Assembly: GCA_964598425.1 (NCBI GenBank)
Contig: CAZRBV010000005.1
Location: forward strand, 14,158 to 78,157
Direction of reading: 5' to 3'
Source of the DNA: UBA12567 sp964598425
Lineage (GTDB): Bacteria > Planctomycetota > Phycisphaerae > Phycisphaerales > SM1A02
Length of the DNA: 64,000 nucleotides
Shown: piece by piece, positions 1 through 8,964 of the stretch
How positions within the stretch are numbered: position 1 is the stretch's first letter
How the letters are laid out: each line of letters starts with the position of its first letter
Notes under the pieces: model-generated
The model's database searches: none
The model's input: only the letters and a program-made list of their open reading frames with translations
Told to the model about the DNA's origin: nothing
Made by a program: the position numbers and the translations under genes

Positions 1-1737
1 CAGTATCAGATCATGCATACACGTCCTCGGGTTCTGGATGGCCAGTCCGACAGATTGAATCGGGGCTTGCAGGCAGGGCTTGCAAAGGAACCACGAGATC
101 GCCCTGTATCAGCCCGAGGCCTTGTGGCAGCATCCTTTATGCAGACGCCGCTGGCTCAACGCTCCCGCCCACGGTGGTCGTGGTGGCGGGTGACTGCGGG
201 CGCTGCCTGTGTTGCGTTGAGTGCAGCCGGAGCGATTCTGGCCGTGAGCTACCAAGGTGACGGGCAGAAACCGGTGCCGATCCCCGCAAAAGGCGCGTGT
301 GTGCGTGAGGGTGGCTGCTCTGTGACAACCAGGAAGGACTGCTCCGATGGTAAGTGGACGGAAGGCACGGTATGCGACAAGGCGACCGGCGCGTGCATGC
401 GGCACAGTGGTTGTTTAGTCACGACCAGAGATGAGTGCGAGAATGGGGAATGGACTGAGGGGGGGGACTGCCCTCAGGTTTCTCCGGTTCCCATAGATCC
501 AAGCCCACAGAGCATTTCGTGGGAACAGGCCCGCCCAAGACTGTACGCCCCCGTCATGGAGCATGAGTCCTTTGGGGCGGCGCTCGCCGTGGGTCGACAG
601 GGTGGAACCCTATGCGTTCTTGCCGGGGCACCTGAGTGGAAGAGTGCGCGGAACGAGCCCGACGGATGTGTGTTTATTGATGTATCTCCCCGAGGGGGGT
701 GGTCAGGAGAGAAGCTGATACTTGGTAAGGCAGCGAGAAAGACAAGGCAAGAAGCATCAGGTGCCGCAATCGACATCGATGCCGAGGCTGGCGTGGCGGT
801 TATCGGTGATCCGAAGGGAGCCTGGGATGAGGGGGGCCCCCGAGATGCTGGAATCGCGTGGCTCCTGCACCTGTCTGAAGGCAAGCCTCAGGTGAAGCCG
901 TTGTTGCGGCCCAAGAACTTGCAACCGGGGGCCCGTTTCGGCGAAGCGGTGGCGGTCTGCGGCCGATGGATTGTGGTAGGAGCGCCTGGGGCTGGGAAGG
1001 CTTGGCTCTATGATCGCAAGCGTCTTACTGCTGCCAGCGTGAAGCCTGTTGCCGAGCTGATGCCGCGGAATGAGGATGGCGTCATAGGTTTTGGGAGCAC
1101 GGTTGCCGTTAGCAATACTCGGGCTGTCGTGGGGGCACCGGGTGAGTTTACAGACAAACACTCCGGCTCGGTCTGTGTTTTTGATGATCTCCCTGGGGCG
1201 GTTGAATCTAAAATCACAGCGATAGAGCGAAGCCGATTGGTGAGACCGGAGGGTGTTTCTTTCAAGGGAGCGACTACGTTTGGTCGCGCTGTTGCGCTGG
1301 GAGAGCGATATCTGGTCATCGGTGCGCCGAACGTGGGGCATGGCGACGACAACGATGACTTTGGCATGGGGCAGGTTTTTGTCTACGAGATCAACGAAGA
1401 TTCAGGCGGTGACAGGCCAATTGATGTTATCCGAAGACTCCGCGCCCCAAAGGATGCGAAGGGCTACGGGTACTCGCTGTCCTTGGACGAACCCAATAAC
1501 AGTGTTGCGGTAGGGGCGCCCTGGAAGCATGAGCATGCCAGGCATGGTCAGGCCTTTGTCGTTTCGCTGTTGGACAGTGGCGCTCGGGATCGATCGGTGC
1601 CGTTGAGCATTCCCGTAGAGCAATCGGAGGATGCGGCTAAGTTTGGGGCAAGCGTGGCACTGGACGGGGAAGATCTGTTTGTGGGGGCACCGGGCTGGGG
1701 CACGGCCGTTCACTTCCGTGGCAAGCGGGGCGGCTAG
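1..1737 (+). CDS. Ser/Thr kinase C-terminal end fused to FG-GAP beta-propeller (5' partial)
   Basis: The frame is open from base 1, so the gene begins outside the window. The first visible residues resemble the last helix of a Ser/Thr protein kinase C-lobe (LAKEPRDRP followed by a short helix). A single transmembrane helix follows at about residues 57-80 after the ATG at 13. Next come two Cys repeats of the form GAC-x4-GC-x5-C-x5-W-x4-C at about 94-155. The remainder holds about six FG-GAP-like blades, with signatures such as FGEAVAV and VVGAPG, suggesting an extracytoplasmic beta-propeller. A membrane-spanning kinase with a propeller sensor is the usual planctomycete arrangement, but the catalytic kinase motifs are not in the window. 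It precedes, same strand, the HTH/lipoprotein/SPFH genes and may sense for them (inference). Confidence 0.75.
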   Translation, partial: QYQIMHTRPRVLDGQSDRLNRGLQAGLAKEPRDRPVSARGLVAASFMQTPLAQRSRPRWSWWRVTAGAACVALSAAGAILAVSYQGDGQKPVPIPAKGACVREGGCSVTTRKDCSDGKWTEGTVCDKATGACMRHSGCLVTTRDECENGEWTEGGDCPQVSPVPIDPSPQSISWEQARPRLYAPVMEHESFGAALAVGRQGGTLCVLAGAPEWKSARNEPDGCVFIDVSPRGGWSGEKLILGKAARKTRQEASGAAIDIDAEAGVAVIGDPKGAWDEGGPRDAGIAWLLHLSEGKPQVKPLLRPKNLQPGARFGEAVAVCGRWIVVGAPGAGKAWLYDRKRLTAASVKPVAELMPRNEDGVIGFGSTVAVSNTRAVVGAPGEFTDKHSGSVCVFDDLPGAVESKITAIERSRLVRPEGVSFKGATTFGRAVALGERYLVIGAPNVGHGDDNDDFGMGQVFVYEINEDSGGDRPIDVIRRLRAPKDAKGYGYSLSLDEPNNSVAVGAPWKHEHARHGQAFVVSLLDSGARDRSVPLSIPVEQSEDAAKFGASVALDGEDLFVGAPGWGTAVHFRGKRGG

Positions 1738-1929
1738 CAGGCTCGTCGACTGCCGAAGCCGTGGGTTGAAACCACACCTGCATCCCATCCAGGAGAACAA
1801 AGTCTGCATTGTTTGGGTGTAGTGCCATCTTTTTTGCTGCTACGCGGAGTCGATTATCGGACATGCAGTAATTTTGAAGACATTGCGGGAATAGTAAAGG
1901 AAAGAGAGGGCAAAACAGGGTAGCTATGG

Positions 1930-1935
1930 TATGAT
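1930..1935 (+). promoter_or_regulatory. possible -10 box (TATGAT) upstream of the HTH gene
   Basis: TATGAT lies 26 bases before the ATG at 1962, in the 224-base gap after the FG-GAP gene. A GGAG ribosome-binding site sits at 1950-1953, eight bases before that ATG. I see no convincing -35 hexamer. The element would give the HTH-to-SPFH genes their own promoter. Confidence 0.3.
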
Positions 1936-1961
1936 GGGGCCAGCGAAACGGAGTACCGCGC

Positions 1962-2330
1962 ATGGCACCGTTCCTCAATCTCAACCAGGTCTCCGAGATA
2001 CTTGGCGTGGAATACAAGACCGTGTACCGGCTGGTTCGCGGTGGTGATTTGCCTGCGGCGAGGATTGGCCGGGTGTACCGGGTAAAACAGGACGACCTTG
2101 ATGCCTACTTTGAGGCCAGCAAGCAGAGGCTGGCGGCCGAAACATCACGGGATATCACGCCGCTTGAGGGATTGCGGTGTTGTGTGAGCGGGAAACGGAT
2201 AATCAGTGACCTCGACATAGGTGGCTACGCATCAGATACCGGCGAGCCTATTAGTCGGGCGGTCTGGGACAAGGGTGTTCGAGAGTCAGCCCGAAGTGGT
2301 GCGGGCAGAGATCGCGGAGGTGCACGATGA
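1962..2330 (+). CDS. excisionase/MerR-like helix-turn-helix DNA-binding protein
   Basis: This is a 122-residue protein. Residues 4-50 form an HTH_17/excisionase-type domain: LNLNQVSEILGV (first helix and turn), KTVYRLVRGGDLPAARIGR (recognition helix and wing), then VKQDDLDAYF. Such domains occur in phage excisionases and in small chromosomal regulators. No integrase is nearby, so a regulatory role is at least as likely as excision. The C-terminal ~55 residues are unfamiliar and Gly/Arg-rich at the end. The stop overlaps the next start as ATGA at 2327-2330, indicating translational coupling to the lipoprotein gene. The ATG is preceded by GGAG at good spacing. Confidence 0.8.
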   Translation: MAPFLNLNQVSEILGVEYKTVYRLVRGGDLPAARIGRVYRVKQDDLDAYFEASKQRLAAETSRDITPLEGLRCCVSGKRIISDLDIGGYASDTGEPISRAVWDKGVRESARSGAGRDRGGAR

Positions 2331-3319
2331 GGATGTGGAATCTGGCTGTGCTGACAGTAATGGTGGTTGGTGCGGCGGGTGTTGCCGGGTGTAACTGCCG
2401 CTGCAAAACGACTGGCATCACGTGGGGAGTCGATGGTACATGTGAATGTGGGCAGTCCAGCTGCAAGTGCCCAAGCACTCGACCTCCCTCCGACCCCACG
2501 CGAAATACTGTTGAGAGACGAAATGGCAAGCAGTCAGCTCCGGAGCAGGAAAGACCTCAAGAGTCAGAGGGCAAGGGACCACCTACGCCAAGTCGCGTGG
2601 CCCATGCCCGATTGGATGAATGCCATATGGTTGTGGTGCCAGGTCCCGGCGTAGCGCATACGGGCAACGCCAGAGTGGCCCAATCGCATATGGAGAGTTA
2701 CTTCAACACGCTGGGTATCCCGCTTCGCAACCCGAATGGCGTAAAGCTGGAGGATGCATCACGCTATGGCGTGAGAGCGATGGCCCAAAGCGAGGACGCC
2801 GATCTGGTCGCCGTTGTGCTGGTAGACGCAGTTGAGATCGACCGACTCGGCTACAGTGTGCGAATCCGGGCCGAAGTCAGATGCAAGATTTACGATGCCG
2901 AAGGGGACATATTCGTGGCTGCCAAGGCCGTTGACTATGCCCGCGACAGCGATGCGAGAGCAGCCACCGACGCTGCGGTCGCTGGTGCACTGGAGGCCCT
3001 TGGCGAATCCGTTGCAGATCAGATGATTGCTCGTGTTGGCAAAACCGCGATCACGCGGAGGGTGACAATCAGTGGCCTTGACAACTTGCGGTCGCTGACT
3101 GAGTTGCAGCGGAGCCTTCGGGCGCAGCGGGGGATCAGCGAGGTTCGCACTGTGGCGTGGAGTGGTGGATCGGGCGTGGCGAAGATGACGGTGTATATGA
3201 CGCCAGAGGTCGTTGATAACCTCGGAAGCTATATCGTGGGCGCACCGGGACTCGGCATTGATATCACCTACGACGGCGATGGTGTGATTGTCGGACAAGG
3301 TGGGGAGGTGACGCAATGA
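2327..3319 (+). CDS. Cys-rich lipoprotein of unknown function
   Basis: The 330-residue protein has a signal peptide ending in a lipobox (GVAG then Cys22), so it is probably anchored to a membrane on the periplasmic side. Seven cysteines fall within residues 22-48 in CxCxC, CxC and CKC groupings, then a Pro/Ser/Glu-rich linker runs to about residue 95. The remainder is an alpha/beta region: a conserved-looking VVVPGPGVAHTG strand, a domain resembling the N-terminal part of FlgT/Curli-type assembly proteins, and a C-terminal ferredoxin-like beta-alpha-beta unit starting at VTISGLDNL. I do not recognise a named family. Both ends overlap neighbours by ATGA (2327-2330 and 3316-3319), so the gene is part of a tight operon. 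Confidence 0.75.
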   Translation: MRMWNLAVLTVMVVGAAGVAGCNCRCKTTGITWGVDGTCECGQSSCKCPSTRPPSDPTRNTVERRNGKQSAPEQERPQESEGKGPPTPSRVAHARLDECHMVVVPGPGVAHTGNARVAQSHMESYFNTLGIPLRNPNGVKLEDASRYGVRAMAQSEDADLVAVVLVDAVEIDRLGYSVRIRAEVRCKIYDAEGDIFVAAKAVDYARDSDARAATDAAVAGALEALGESVADQMIARVGKTAITRRVTISGLDNLRSLTELQRSLRAQRGISEVRTVAWSGGSGVAKMTVYMTPEVVDNLGSYIVGAPGLGIDITYDGDGVIVGQGGEVTQ

Positions 3320-4044
3320 GTCGCTATAGAAGTCTCTGTGGAATCCTGGTATCGGCGGTGTGTGTCAGCAGTGGTCCTGTGCTGGCGAGCCCATCGGAAA
3401 CTCCTATGGCACAGACAGCCATGCAGGAAGCGCTTGGCCTAGCAGCTACGCAGGCAGCTCGCGGACTGTTGGATGCTTTGCCGCCCGGCTTGTCAATCAA
3501 GACCATTGCGGTCATGGAGTTTGAGGGTGACACTGACGGACGCGCTCGCCATGCATTTGAAGAGGCGGTCGTTCAAGAAAGTCTGCCCTACGGTGTCAGC
3601 TTGGTGGTTCCAAACCCGACACTGGGAAATGAAACCGAGAATAGAGATTGGCAGGCGATTACTCAAGAGTGGTCGAGTTCGACCCGTGACGACATCACTG
3701 CTCCAGACGAGGTGCCCTTGGAACTATTGCGGACTGCAATGGTGGTTCAGGGTGGACTCACGGGCCTTTCGATGAACGACACCGGGTTCAAGGCGGAGGC
3801 CACGATTGAGGTCACGGGTTTGGTGTGCAAGACTCGCCAGAAGATTCCCGCCAGCGGGCGTGGAGAGGCTTGGGTTCCGGGTGGCGAGACGCTGTTGTCA
3901 TATGTCCGTGTGTGGATTGAACAGCCCGTATTCTGGATTGTCATCGGGTCCATCGCGGTGGTGTTCATCGCCGGGTGCGTTGGCGTTGTGCCGGTTCTGC
4001 GCAAAGTCATTCTGGCGGGTAAGCCGCGTCGGATCAAACGCTGA
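3316..4044 (+). CDS. secreted protein with C-terminal membrane anchor, unknown function
   Basis: A 242-residue protein with an N-terminal signal peptide (cleavage near VLASPS, residue ~25). A periplasmic alpha/beta region follows, with the strand IKTIAVMEFEGD resembling the first strand of CsgG/TolB-like assembly domains. A strongly hydrophobic helix follows at about 202-227, with a basic tail (KPRRIKR). The predicted topology is periplasmic domain, one membrane helix, cytoplasmic basic end. It overlaps the lipoprotein gene by four bases and lies 22 bases before the SPFH gene. It may bridge the periplasmic lipoprotein to the cytoplasmic SPFH protein (inference). No family assigned. Confidence 0.75.
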   Translation: MSRYRSLCGILVSAVCVSSGPVLASPSETPMAQTAMQEALGLAATQAARGLLDALPPGLSIKTIAVMEFEGDTDGRARHAFEEAVVQESLPYGVSLVVPNPTLGNETENRDWQAITQEWSSSTRDDITAPDEVPLELLRTAMVVQGGLTGLSMNDTGFKAEATIEVTGLVCKTRQKIPASGRGEAWVPGGETLLSYVRVWIEQPVFWIVIGSIAVVFIAGCVGVVPVLRKVILAGKPRRIKR

Positions 4045-4066
4045 GAAGCAGCGAGGAGAAACACCT

Positions 4067-5638
4067 ATGGGGTGGTTCAACAAGAAGAGTGATCATTGGA
4101 CGCGAACGACCGGGAGTATTGCGACGCGCATTGAATCGAAGGATGTCAAGTCAAGACTCGGCAACAAACCGTTTGTCGTGTACGACGGGACTGCGGCCCT
4201 CATTTTTGAGCGCGGTCGACTTCTTGGAAAGCTGAATTCCGGCAAGCACGATATCGATGGTGCGATTCGACGGTATCTCGCTGGTGACAAGCCGACCGTG
4301 CTGGTCATCGTCGATGATGGTGATATTCTTCTCGATCTTGATGTGCATTCGCTTGTCAGCGAAGAAGACATATCGCTCGATATGCACTTGCGGTTGACTG
4401 TCCGGCTTGGCGACACCGAGGCGTTCTATCGCAATGTCCTGAAGGACAAGGCTGAGTATCACCGCGATGAGTTGTCTGGCCACCTTCGCGCTGAACTGCA
4501 CGACGCGCTCATGGCGTTTACATCTGTAAAGCCCATTGAGGCGCTCTATCACGAGCCACACTTGCGGGAACAGGCCATCGAGCAGATCCGCAGTCGTACG
4601 GGGGAGAGTCTCTCAAGAATGGGCCTCGAACTGATCGCGATCAATGTGGTGCAGGTCCGATCCGTGGCCTACGACGCGCATCGCGGCAAGAAATCCGGCG
4701 TGGTCATGGAGGGAAGCGACGCTGCGGTGAAGGCGGCGAGGCTTGCGGTGCTTCGGCGCACCCGAGAGGATCAGGCGGGCGATGCGCGGCACAAGATTGG
4801 GACGCAAAGCGACTTGCGTGATGCGCTGCGACAATCGGTCCACGAACTTGGCTTGAAGGATACGCTTCGGTCGGATGAGATGGCGCGGCTTGAGTCGAGG
4901 CTTGAACAAGACGCGCTGGACTTCACGCAGGAGCGTCGCGAGGACCGTGAGCGAGCATCGGTGGATCATGACTCGCAGATCGATGCGGCAAAGCGTGCGC
5001 ACGAACGCGAACAGGCAGATCTCGCTCTCACGACGTTTCTCGACCAACGTATTCAGACAGCCGGAGTAGATGCGGAAGTTCGCGATGTTGAGCGTTGTGG
5101 CGATGAGAAGGACTGGGACCTTGCTCGCAAGATGCGTGATGATGCCTTGGAAGCCAAGCGGAAGAAGGGTTTGCAGGACGTAGAGATTGAGTCCGAGCGG
5201 ATCGCTTCGGTTTCAAAAGCTGATACGGCAACAAAGGTTGCGCTTGGGCTCGGCGATGCCGAGGCGCTTGTGGAATTGGAGCGATTGGCCCAACAGAAGA
5301 GCCTTTCGCCGGACCAGATGCTCATCGCGGCTGCCGAGAAGAGCGGCGCTGCAGCGGCAGCGCTCGCGGAGCGGTACAAGGCGGAGGGACGATTGAGCGA
5401 GGATGTCTTGGAGCAAATGCGCAAACAACTGGAACATCAACGCCAATCCGATTGCGAGCATGCGGATCGGTTGGAGAAGGTGTTGCAGCAGGCCTTATCG
5501 CAAATGGGCAGAGTTGCAGAGGCCAAGGCTGAGAGTCAGGGGCCGGGCAATCAGACAGTCATTGCCCCGGGCTCAGGTGGAGCAACAGTTGTCAATCCAA
5601 ACGCGAACGACGCGCGGCCAAAGGGCGATGGATCCTAA
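4067..5638 (+). CDS. SPFH/Band 7-like protein with long coiled coil
   Basis: The start chosen is the ATG at 4067, which has AGGAG eight bases upstream; upstream in-frame codons lie inside the previous gene. The 523-residue product opens with MGWFNKKSDHW and has no signal peptide. An SPFH-like domain spans about residues 30-230, where LIFERGRLLGKLNSGKH resembles the first strands of the virion-core/flotillin-like group. A charged, largely helical coiled-coil region (Arg/Asp/Glu/Ala-rich) covers about 235-490, and a flexible Gly/Asn-rich tail ends it. SPFH proteins assemble into membrane-associated rings. The preceding secreted and lipoprotein genes suggest an envelope-associated complex. Which SPFH subfamily this belongs to I cannot tell from sequence alone. 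Confidence 0.75.
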   Translation: MGWFNKKSDHWTRTTGSIATRIESKDVKSRLGNKPFVVYDGTAALIFERGRLLGKLNSGKHDIDGAIRRYLAGDKPTVLVIVDDGDILLDLDVHSLVSEEDISLDMHLRLTVRLGDTEAFYRNVLKDKAEYHRDELSGHLRAELHDALMAFTSVKPIEALYHEPHLREQAIEQIRSRTGESLSRMGLELIAINVVQVRSVAYDAHRGKKSGVVMEGSDAAVKAARLAVLRRTREDQAGDARHKIGTQSDLRDALRQSVHELGLKDTLRSDEMARLESRLEQDALDFTQERREDRERASVDHDSQIDAAKRAHEREQADLALTTFLDQRIQTAGVDAEVRDVERCGDEKDWDLARKMRDDALEAKRKKGLQDVEIESERIASVSKADTATKVALGLGDAEALVELERLAQQKSLSPDQMLIAAAEKSGAAAAALAERYKAEGRLSEDVLEQMRKQLEHQRQSDCEHADRLEKVLQQALSQMGRVAEAKAESQGPGNQTVIAPGSGGATVVNPNANDARPKGDGS

Positions 5639-5834
5639 TCAGCCAACAAGCCGGAGAGTAGTGAAGTCCACTGTGCGGCATCGGGCTATCTCAGTAGCTT
5701 GCTTGCCTTGCGGTACGCTCAGCGGCTGCGACGTCAGGCGGTGGAGGCCGTGAGCACCTCAACACGATGCACTATTCTGAGACTACGGTGGCTCGGCTCC
5801 CGGGTTGTGTGCGTTGTGCCGTCGTCATTTCACT

Positions 5835-6890
5835 TCAGGCTGCGCGGAAGTACCGCCTGCGAATCCAGAACGCCACGCTGACCAGGCCGATCAGGACCGG
5901 GACTTCGACGAGCGGTCCGATGACGGCGGCGAAGGCTGCGCCATTGCTGATGCCGAAGACGCCAACAGCGACTGCGATCGCGAGTTCAAAGTTATTGCTC
6001 GCTGCGGTGAATGAGAGCGTTGCGCTCTGCGGGTAGTTCGCTCCGGCGAGCTTGCTCATGAAGAAGCTCAGCGCAAACATCACAACGAAGTAGATGAGAA
6101 GTGGAATGGCGATAAGTAGGACATCAACGGGCCTGTCGATAATCGTTTCGCCCTGCATCGAGAACATCACAATGATTGTGAACAGCAGCGCCATCAGCGT
6201 GACTGGTGAAATCAACGGTATAAATACGCCGTGGTACCAATCCTTGCCCCGCATCCTGACGAGCACAAGCCGAGTCAACGCTCCCGCAAGGAAGGGGATG
6301 CCGAGATAGATGAACACCGTGACTGCGATCTCGCCCATGCTGATCGCCACTTTGCTTCCGCTGAGTCCAAAGAGGGGTGGGAGCACCGTGACAAAGAGCC
6401 ATGCGTAGAGGCTGTAGAACAGCACCTGGAAGATCGAGTTGAATGCCACCAGTCCTGCGGCGTACTCGGTGTCGCCTTCGGCAAGGTCATTCCAGACGAT
6501 GACCATCGCGATGCAGCGGGCGAGTCCGATCATGATGAGTCCGATCATGAACTCGGGGTGATCACGCAAGAACAGAACAGCCAGTATGAACATGAGAATC
6601 GGGCCGATGATCCAATTCTGAATCAGTGAGAGGCCGAGAATCTTGAAGTTTCGAAAGACATCTCCGAGCTCCTCATACTTCACCTTTGCCAGCGGCGGAT
6701 ACATCATGAGGATGAGCCCAATAGCGATTGGCACGCTGGTGTTGGATCCCTCCGGGTGTAGCGAAGCGACCCATGTGCCAAAGGCTGGCGTGAAGTATCC
6801 GAGCGCGACGCCGATCCCCATCGCAAGAAAGATCCACAGCGTCAGGAAGCGGTCGAGAAAGCCCAATTGCTTTGTGAGGAGATTGGCCAC
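5835..6890 (-). CDS. acr3: ACR3-family arsenite efflux permease
   Basis: A 351-residue polytopic membrane protein with about ten hydrophobic segments. The ACR3 signature is present at about residues 121-138: IGLARCIAMVIVWNDLA, with Cys126 at the position of the conserved cysteine needed for arsenite transport in characterised ACR3 proteins. It exports As(III), or Sb(III) in some members, using the proton gradient. The start is a GTG at 6890, since the first membrane helix begins about residue 11 and no in-frame ATG fits better. No arsR or arsC is visible nearby, so the gene stands alone here. Confidence 0.92.
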   Translation of the reverse strand: MANLLTKQLGFLDRFLTLWIFLAMGIGVALGYFTPAFGTWVASLHPEGSNTSVPIAIGLILMMYPPLAKVKYEELGDVFRNFKILGLSLIQNWIIGPILMFILAVLFLRDHPEFMIGLIMIGLARCIAMVIVWNDLAEGDTEYAAGLVAFNSIFQVLFYSLYAWLFVTVLPPLFGLSGSKVAISMGEIAVTVFIYLGIPFLAGALTRLVLVRMRGKDWYHGVFIPLISPVTLMALLFTIIVMFSMQGETIIDRPVDVLLIAIPLLIYFVVMFALSFFMSKLAGANYPQSATLSFTAASNNFELAIAVAVGVFGISNGAAFAAVIGPLVEVPVLIGLVSVAFWIRRRYFRAA

Positions 6891-7018
6891 TCGGAATCTA
6901 TCTCGTGCTCAGCAGTGTGGCCCCATGGGGATGGTGAGGCATGGGTGTCGAGGATTGGAACGGGGACCGCTCATGGCTACCTTTGTGCAAGGCGCGTTCG
7001 AATCGACCCGAAAACACA

Positions 7019-7192
7019 CTACTTCTTGCGTCTCTTGAACCCCTTGGTGGGAGCCTTAGTCTTCGTCGAGCCCTTCCGCGACTCATTCGGTTCATTGCCG
7101 CGGGTGTTGCCGTAGGCAGACTCTTTGGTCTTCGGTCCCTTCGTGTGCCGTTGGGTAAGGCCCCGGCTGCCGGGCTTTCGTTCGGTGGTCAT
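7019..7192 (-). CDS. small very basic protein (57 aa), doubtful
   Basis: An ATG-initiated frame of 57 codons not covered by any larger convincing gene. The product is rich in Lys, Thr, Gly, Ser and Arg with almost no hydrophobic residues. It starts MTTERKPGSRG and ends GFKRRKK. It could be a small nucleic-acid-binding protein or chance. It lies between the acr3 start and the protease gene. There is no clear ribosome-binding site, only a weak GGA upstream. I do not recognise a family. Confidence 0.4.
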   Translation of the reverse strand: MTTERKPGSRGLTQRHTKGPKTKESAYGNTRGNEPNESRKGSTKTKAPTKGFKRRKK

Positions 7193-7432
7193 GCGTACGG
7201 GTCCGTTCGTGGGTGCGAGGTTGGTGAATCAGGGGTACATGAGGCCGAGCGGCGATGGTATTCAATGTTGATCCCTGAATGTTGCGGTATTCGACTCATG
7301 ATGGAGGGTTGGGAGCATTGCGTGGGGCATCAGAACTCCAACTTCCCCTGGATAGGCCTTCTCAGGAGAACCAGGGCGGCCCTTGAAACGTATGCTTCAG
7401 GCCGGAGCCCGAGTCTTGGTGACCAGATTCAC
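7193..7432. other. intergenic region with a nested inverted repeat
   Basis: These 240 bases before the protease gene contain no convincing coding frame. The one structural signal is at 7346-7376: outer arms CCCTGG and CCAGGG enclosing inner arms TTCTC and GAGAA separated by AG. It ends 56 bases before the ATG at 7433 and could be a 5' leader stem-loop. No T-run follows, so an intrinsic terminator is unlikely. Confidence 0.35.
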
Positions 7433-8926
7433 ATGAGTGCACCTCCCACCACATGTTCGCTGCTTGCTGCTACGTGCCTCGTGGCGACCGTCGCAGGAGC
7501 TGCAGTTACCAAGGGCCATCTTCCGCTCCAAGCCGTGCAGAGAATCGAACTGGCCGGTCCGGACTACGACCGGCTCGGACGGGAAGATGCTGCCCGCGCT
7601 GCTGCCGGGGCACCCGCCCGCATCGCAGTTCCAAATGCGGTCAGCCTGATTCCGGAGACAACCGGGACATGGGAGCACCTTGACGGTGATCGCATGATGT
7701 GGCGACTCCGGGTGCTGTCTCCAGGTGCAGCGCACATCAATATCGGTTTCGATCGGCTTGCGCTACCCTCGTCGGCGGAGATGCGGATTGAGTCGCTTGA
7801 TGGCCTGGATGCCACCGACACAATCACCGCTTCGACCCCGTTGGCGGAGGGTGAGTACTGGAGTCCTGTCATCTGGGGCGACGAGGTGATTGTCGAGTTC
7901 ACCGTCGACGCAGATCAGCGGCGCGAACTGGAACAGGGCGTGTCGCTTTCCTCCATCAACGAGGGGTACCGAGGGCTCGGCGGTTATCGAGACGGGCCGT
8001 TTCATACCTCAGGATCCTGCAATGTCGATGCGGCCTGCGCATCGGGCGATGCTTGGACGTGTGAGATTCCGTCAGTCGGTGTCTACACGGTGAACGGCAC
8101 GTGGACGTGTACCGGCGCCATGGTCAACAACACCAGCGAGGATGGCACACCCTACTTTCTGACAGCCGAGCACTGCGGCGTGACGGCGGCCAACGATCAG
8201 TCGGTCGTGATCTACTGGAACTATGAGAACTCGTCGTGCCGAACGCCGGGTAGTGCTGCAAGCGGCATGGCCGGTGATGGTCCATTGAGCGACACAAGCA
8301 CCGGAACGCTTCTTCGAGCATTTGATGACAACACGGACTTCACGCTGCTGGAGCTCGTGTCGAGCCCGTCGGAGTCGTACGGCGTGGCGTATGCGGGATG
8401 GTCGCGCAGCGCATCGTTGCCGACGGTTGGCGCGGGGATTCACCACCCCAATACCGCCGAGAAGCGGATATCCACACCCGCCTCCGTGCAGCACGATTCA
8501 GATCCCTTCTACGCCGACTCCTTCTGGGAAGTCGCATGGGCCGAGGGTGTCACGCAACCAGGGTCATCGGGCTCCCCGCTCTTCAACGGCGAGCATCAGA
8601 TCATCGGTCAATTGTGCTGCGGCAATTCGTTCTGCAGTGCGCCGAATGAAGTTGATTGGTACGGCAAGTCATTCGCGAGTACATGGTCGAAGTTGTCGCC
8701 CTATCTCGACCCGACGAATACCGGGCAATTGACCGTCGACACGCTGTGCGGCAGCGGACCTTGCCCGTGGGATCTGGGCGGAACTGGTACTGTCGATCAA
8801 GCAGCACTTCTGGCACTGATCGCCTTGTGGGGGCAGGCCAGCGCGACCGCAGACTTCGACGGAAGCGGCACTGTTGATGTGCTCGACCTGCTGGACTTGC
8901 TGGAGCATTGGGGATCTTGCCCCTGA
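7433..8926 (+). CDS. secreted lysyl-endopeptidase-like serine protease with dockerin-like tail
   Basis: The frame is open further upstream, but the signal peptide begins at the ATG at 7433 (MSAPPTTC, cleavage near VAGAAV). That gives 497 residues. After an N-terminal prodomain-like region of about 200 residues there is a chymotrypsin-fold catalytic domain of the Achromobacter lysyl endopeptidase type. His247 lies in TAEHCG, Asp302 in DNTDFTLLEL and the Ser in GSSGSP (about 379). Six or more cysteines suggest disulfides, as in that family. The C-terminus is a dockerin-like unit, DFDGSGTVDVLDLLDLLEHW, preceded by a degenerate first copy. The role is extracellular proteolysis. The dockerin-like tail may attach it to a cell-surface partner (inference). 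Confidence 0.85.
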   Translation: MSAPPTTCSLLAATCLVATVAGAAVTKGHLPLQAVQRIELAGPDYDRLGREDAARAAAGAPARIAVPNAVSLIPETTGTWEHLDGDRMMWRLRVLSPGAAHINIGFDRLALPSSAEMRIESLDGLDATDTITASTPLAEGEYWSPVIWGDEVIVEFTVDADQRRELEQGVSLSSINEGYRGLGGYRDGPFHTSGSCNVDAACASGDAWTCEIPSVGVYTVNGTWTCTGAMVNNTSEDGTPYFLTAEHCGVTAANDQSVVIYWNYENSSCRTPGSAASGMAGDGPLSDTSTGTLLRAFDDNTDFTLLELVSSPSESYGVAYAGWSRSASLPTVGAGIHHPNTAEKRISTPASVQHDSDPFYADSFWEVAWAEGVTQPGSSGSPLFNGEHQIIGQLCCGNSFCSAPNEVDWYGKSFASTWSKLSPYLDPTNTGQLTVDTLCGSGPCPWDLGGTGTVDQAALLALIALWGQASATADFDGSGTVDVLDLLDLLEHWGSCP

Positions 8927-8964
8927 CGGAGAAAGCCTCGCCGGCCTGCGAAGTGTCGAGCAGG

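Noticed and set aside
1767..1781. GTGG/CCAC mini-hairpin after the FG-GAP gene as a terminator
   Set aside because: The stem is only four bases and no T-run follows directly.
1962..2330. Reading the excisionase-like HTH gene as evidence of a prophage or integrative element
   Set aside because: No integrase, attachment repeats, tRNA gene or phage structural genes are nearby; a plain regulator explains it.
6996..7004. GTTCGAATC, a tRNA T-loop-like string
   Set aside because: The flanking stems do not pair and no acceptor or anticodon arms could be built around it.
6941..7432. Upstream in-frame extension of the serine protease
   Set aside because: The extension lacks a signal peptide and has atypical composition, while a proper signal peptide begins at the ATG at 7433.
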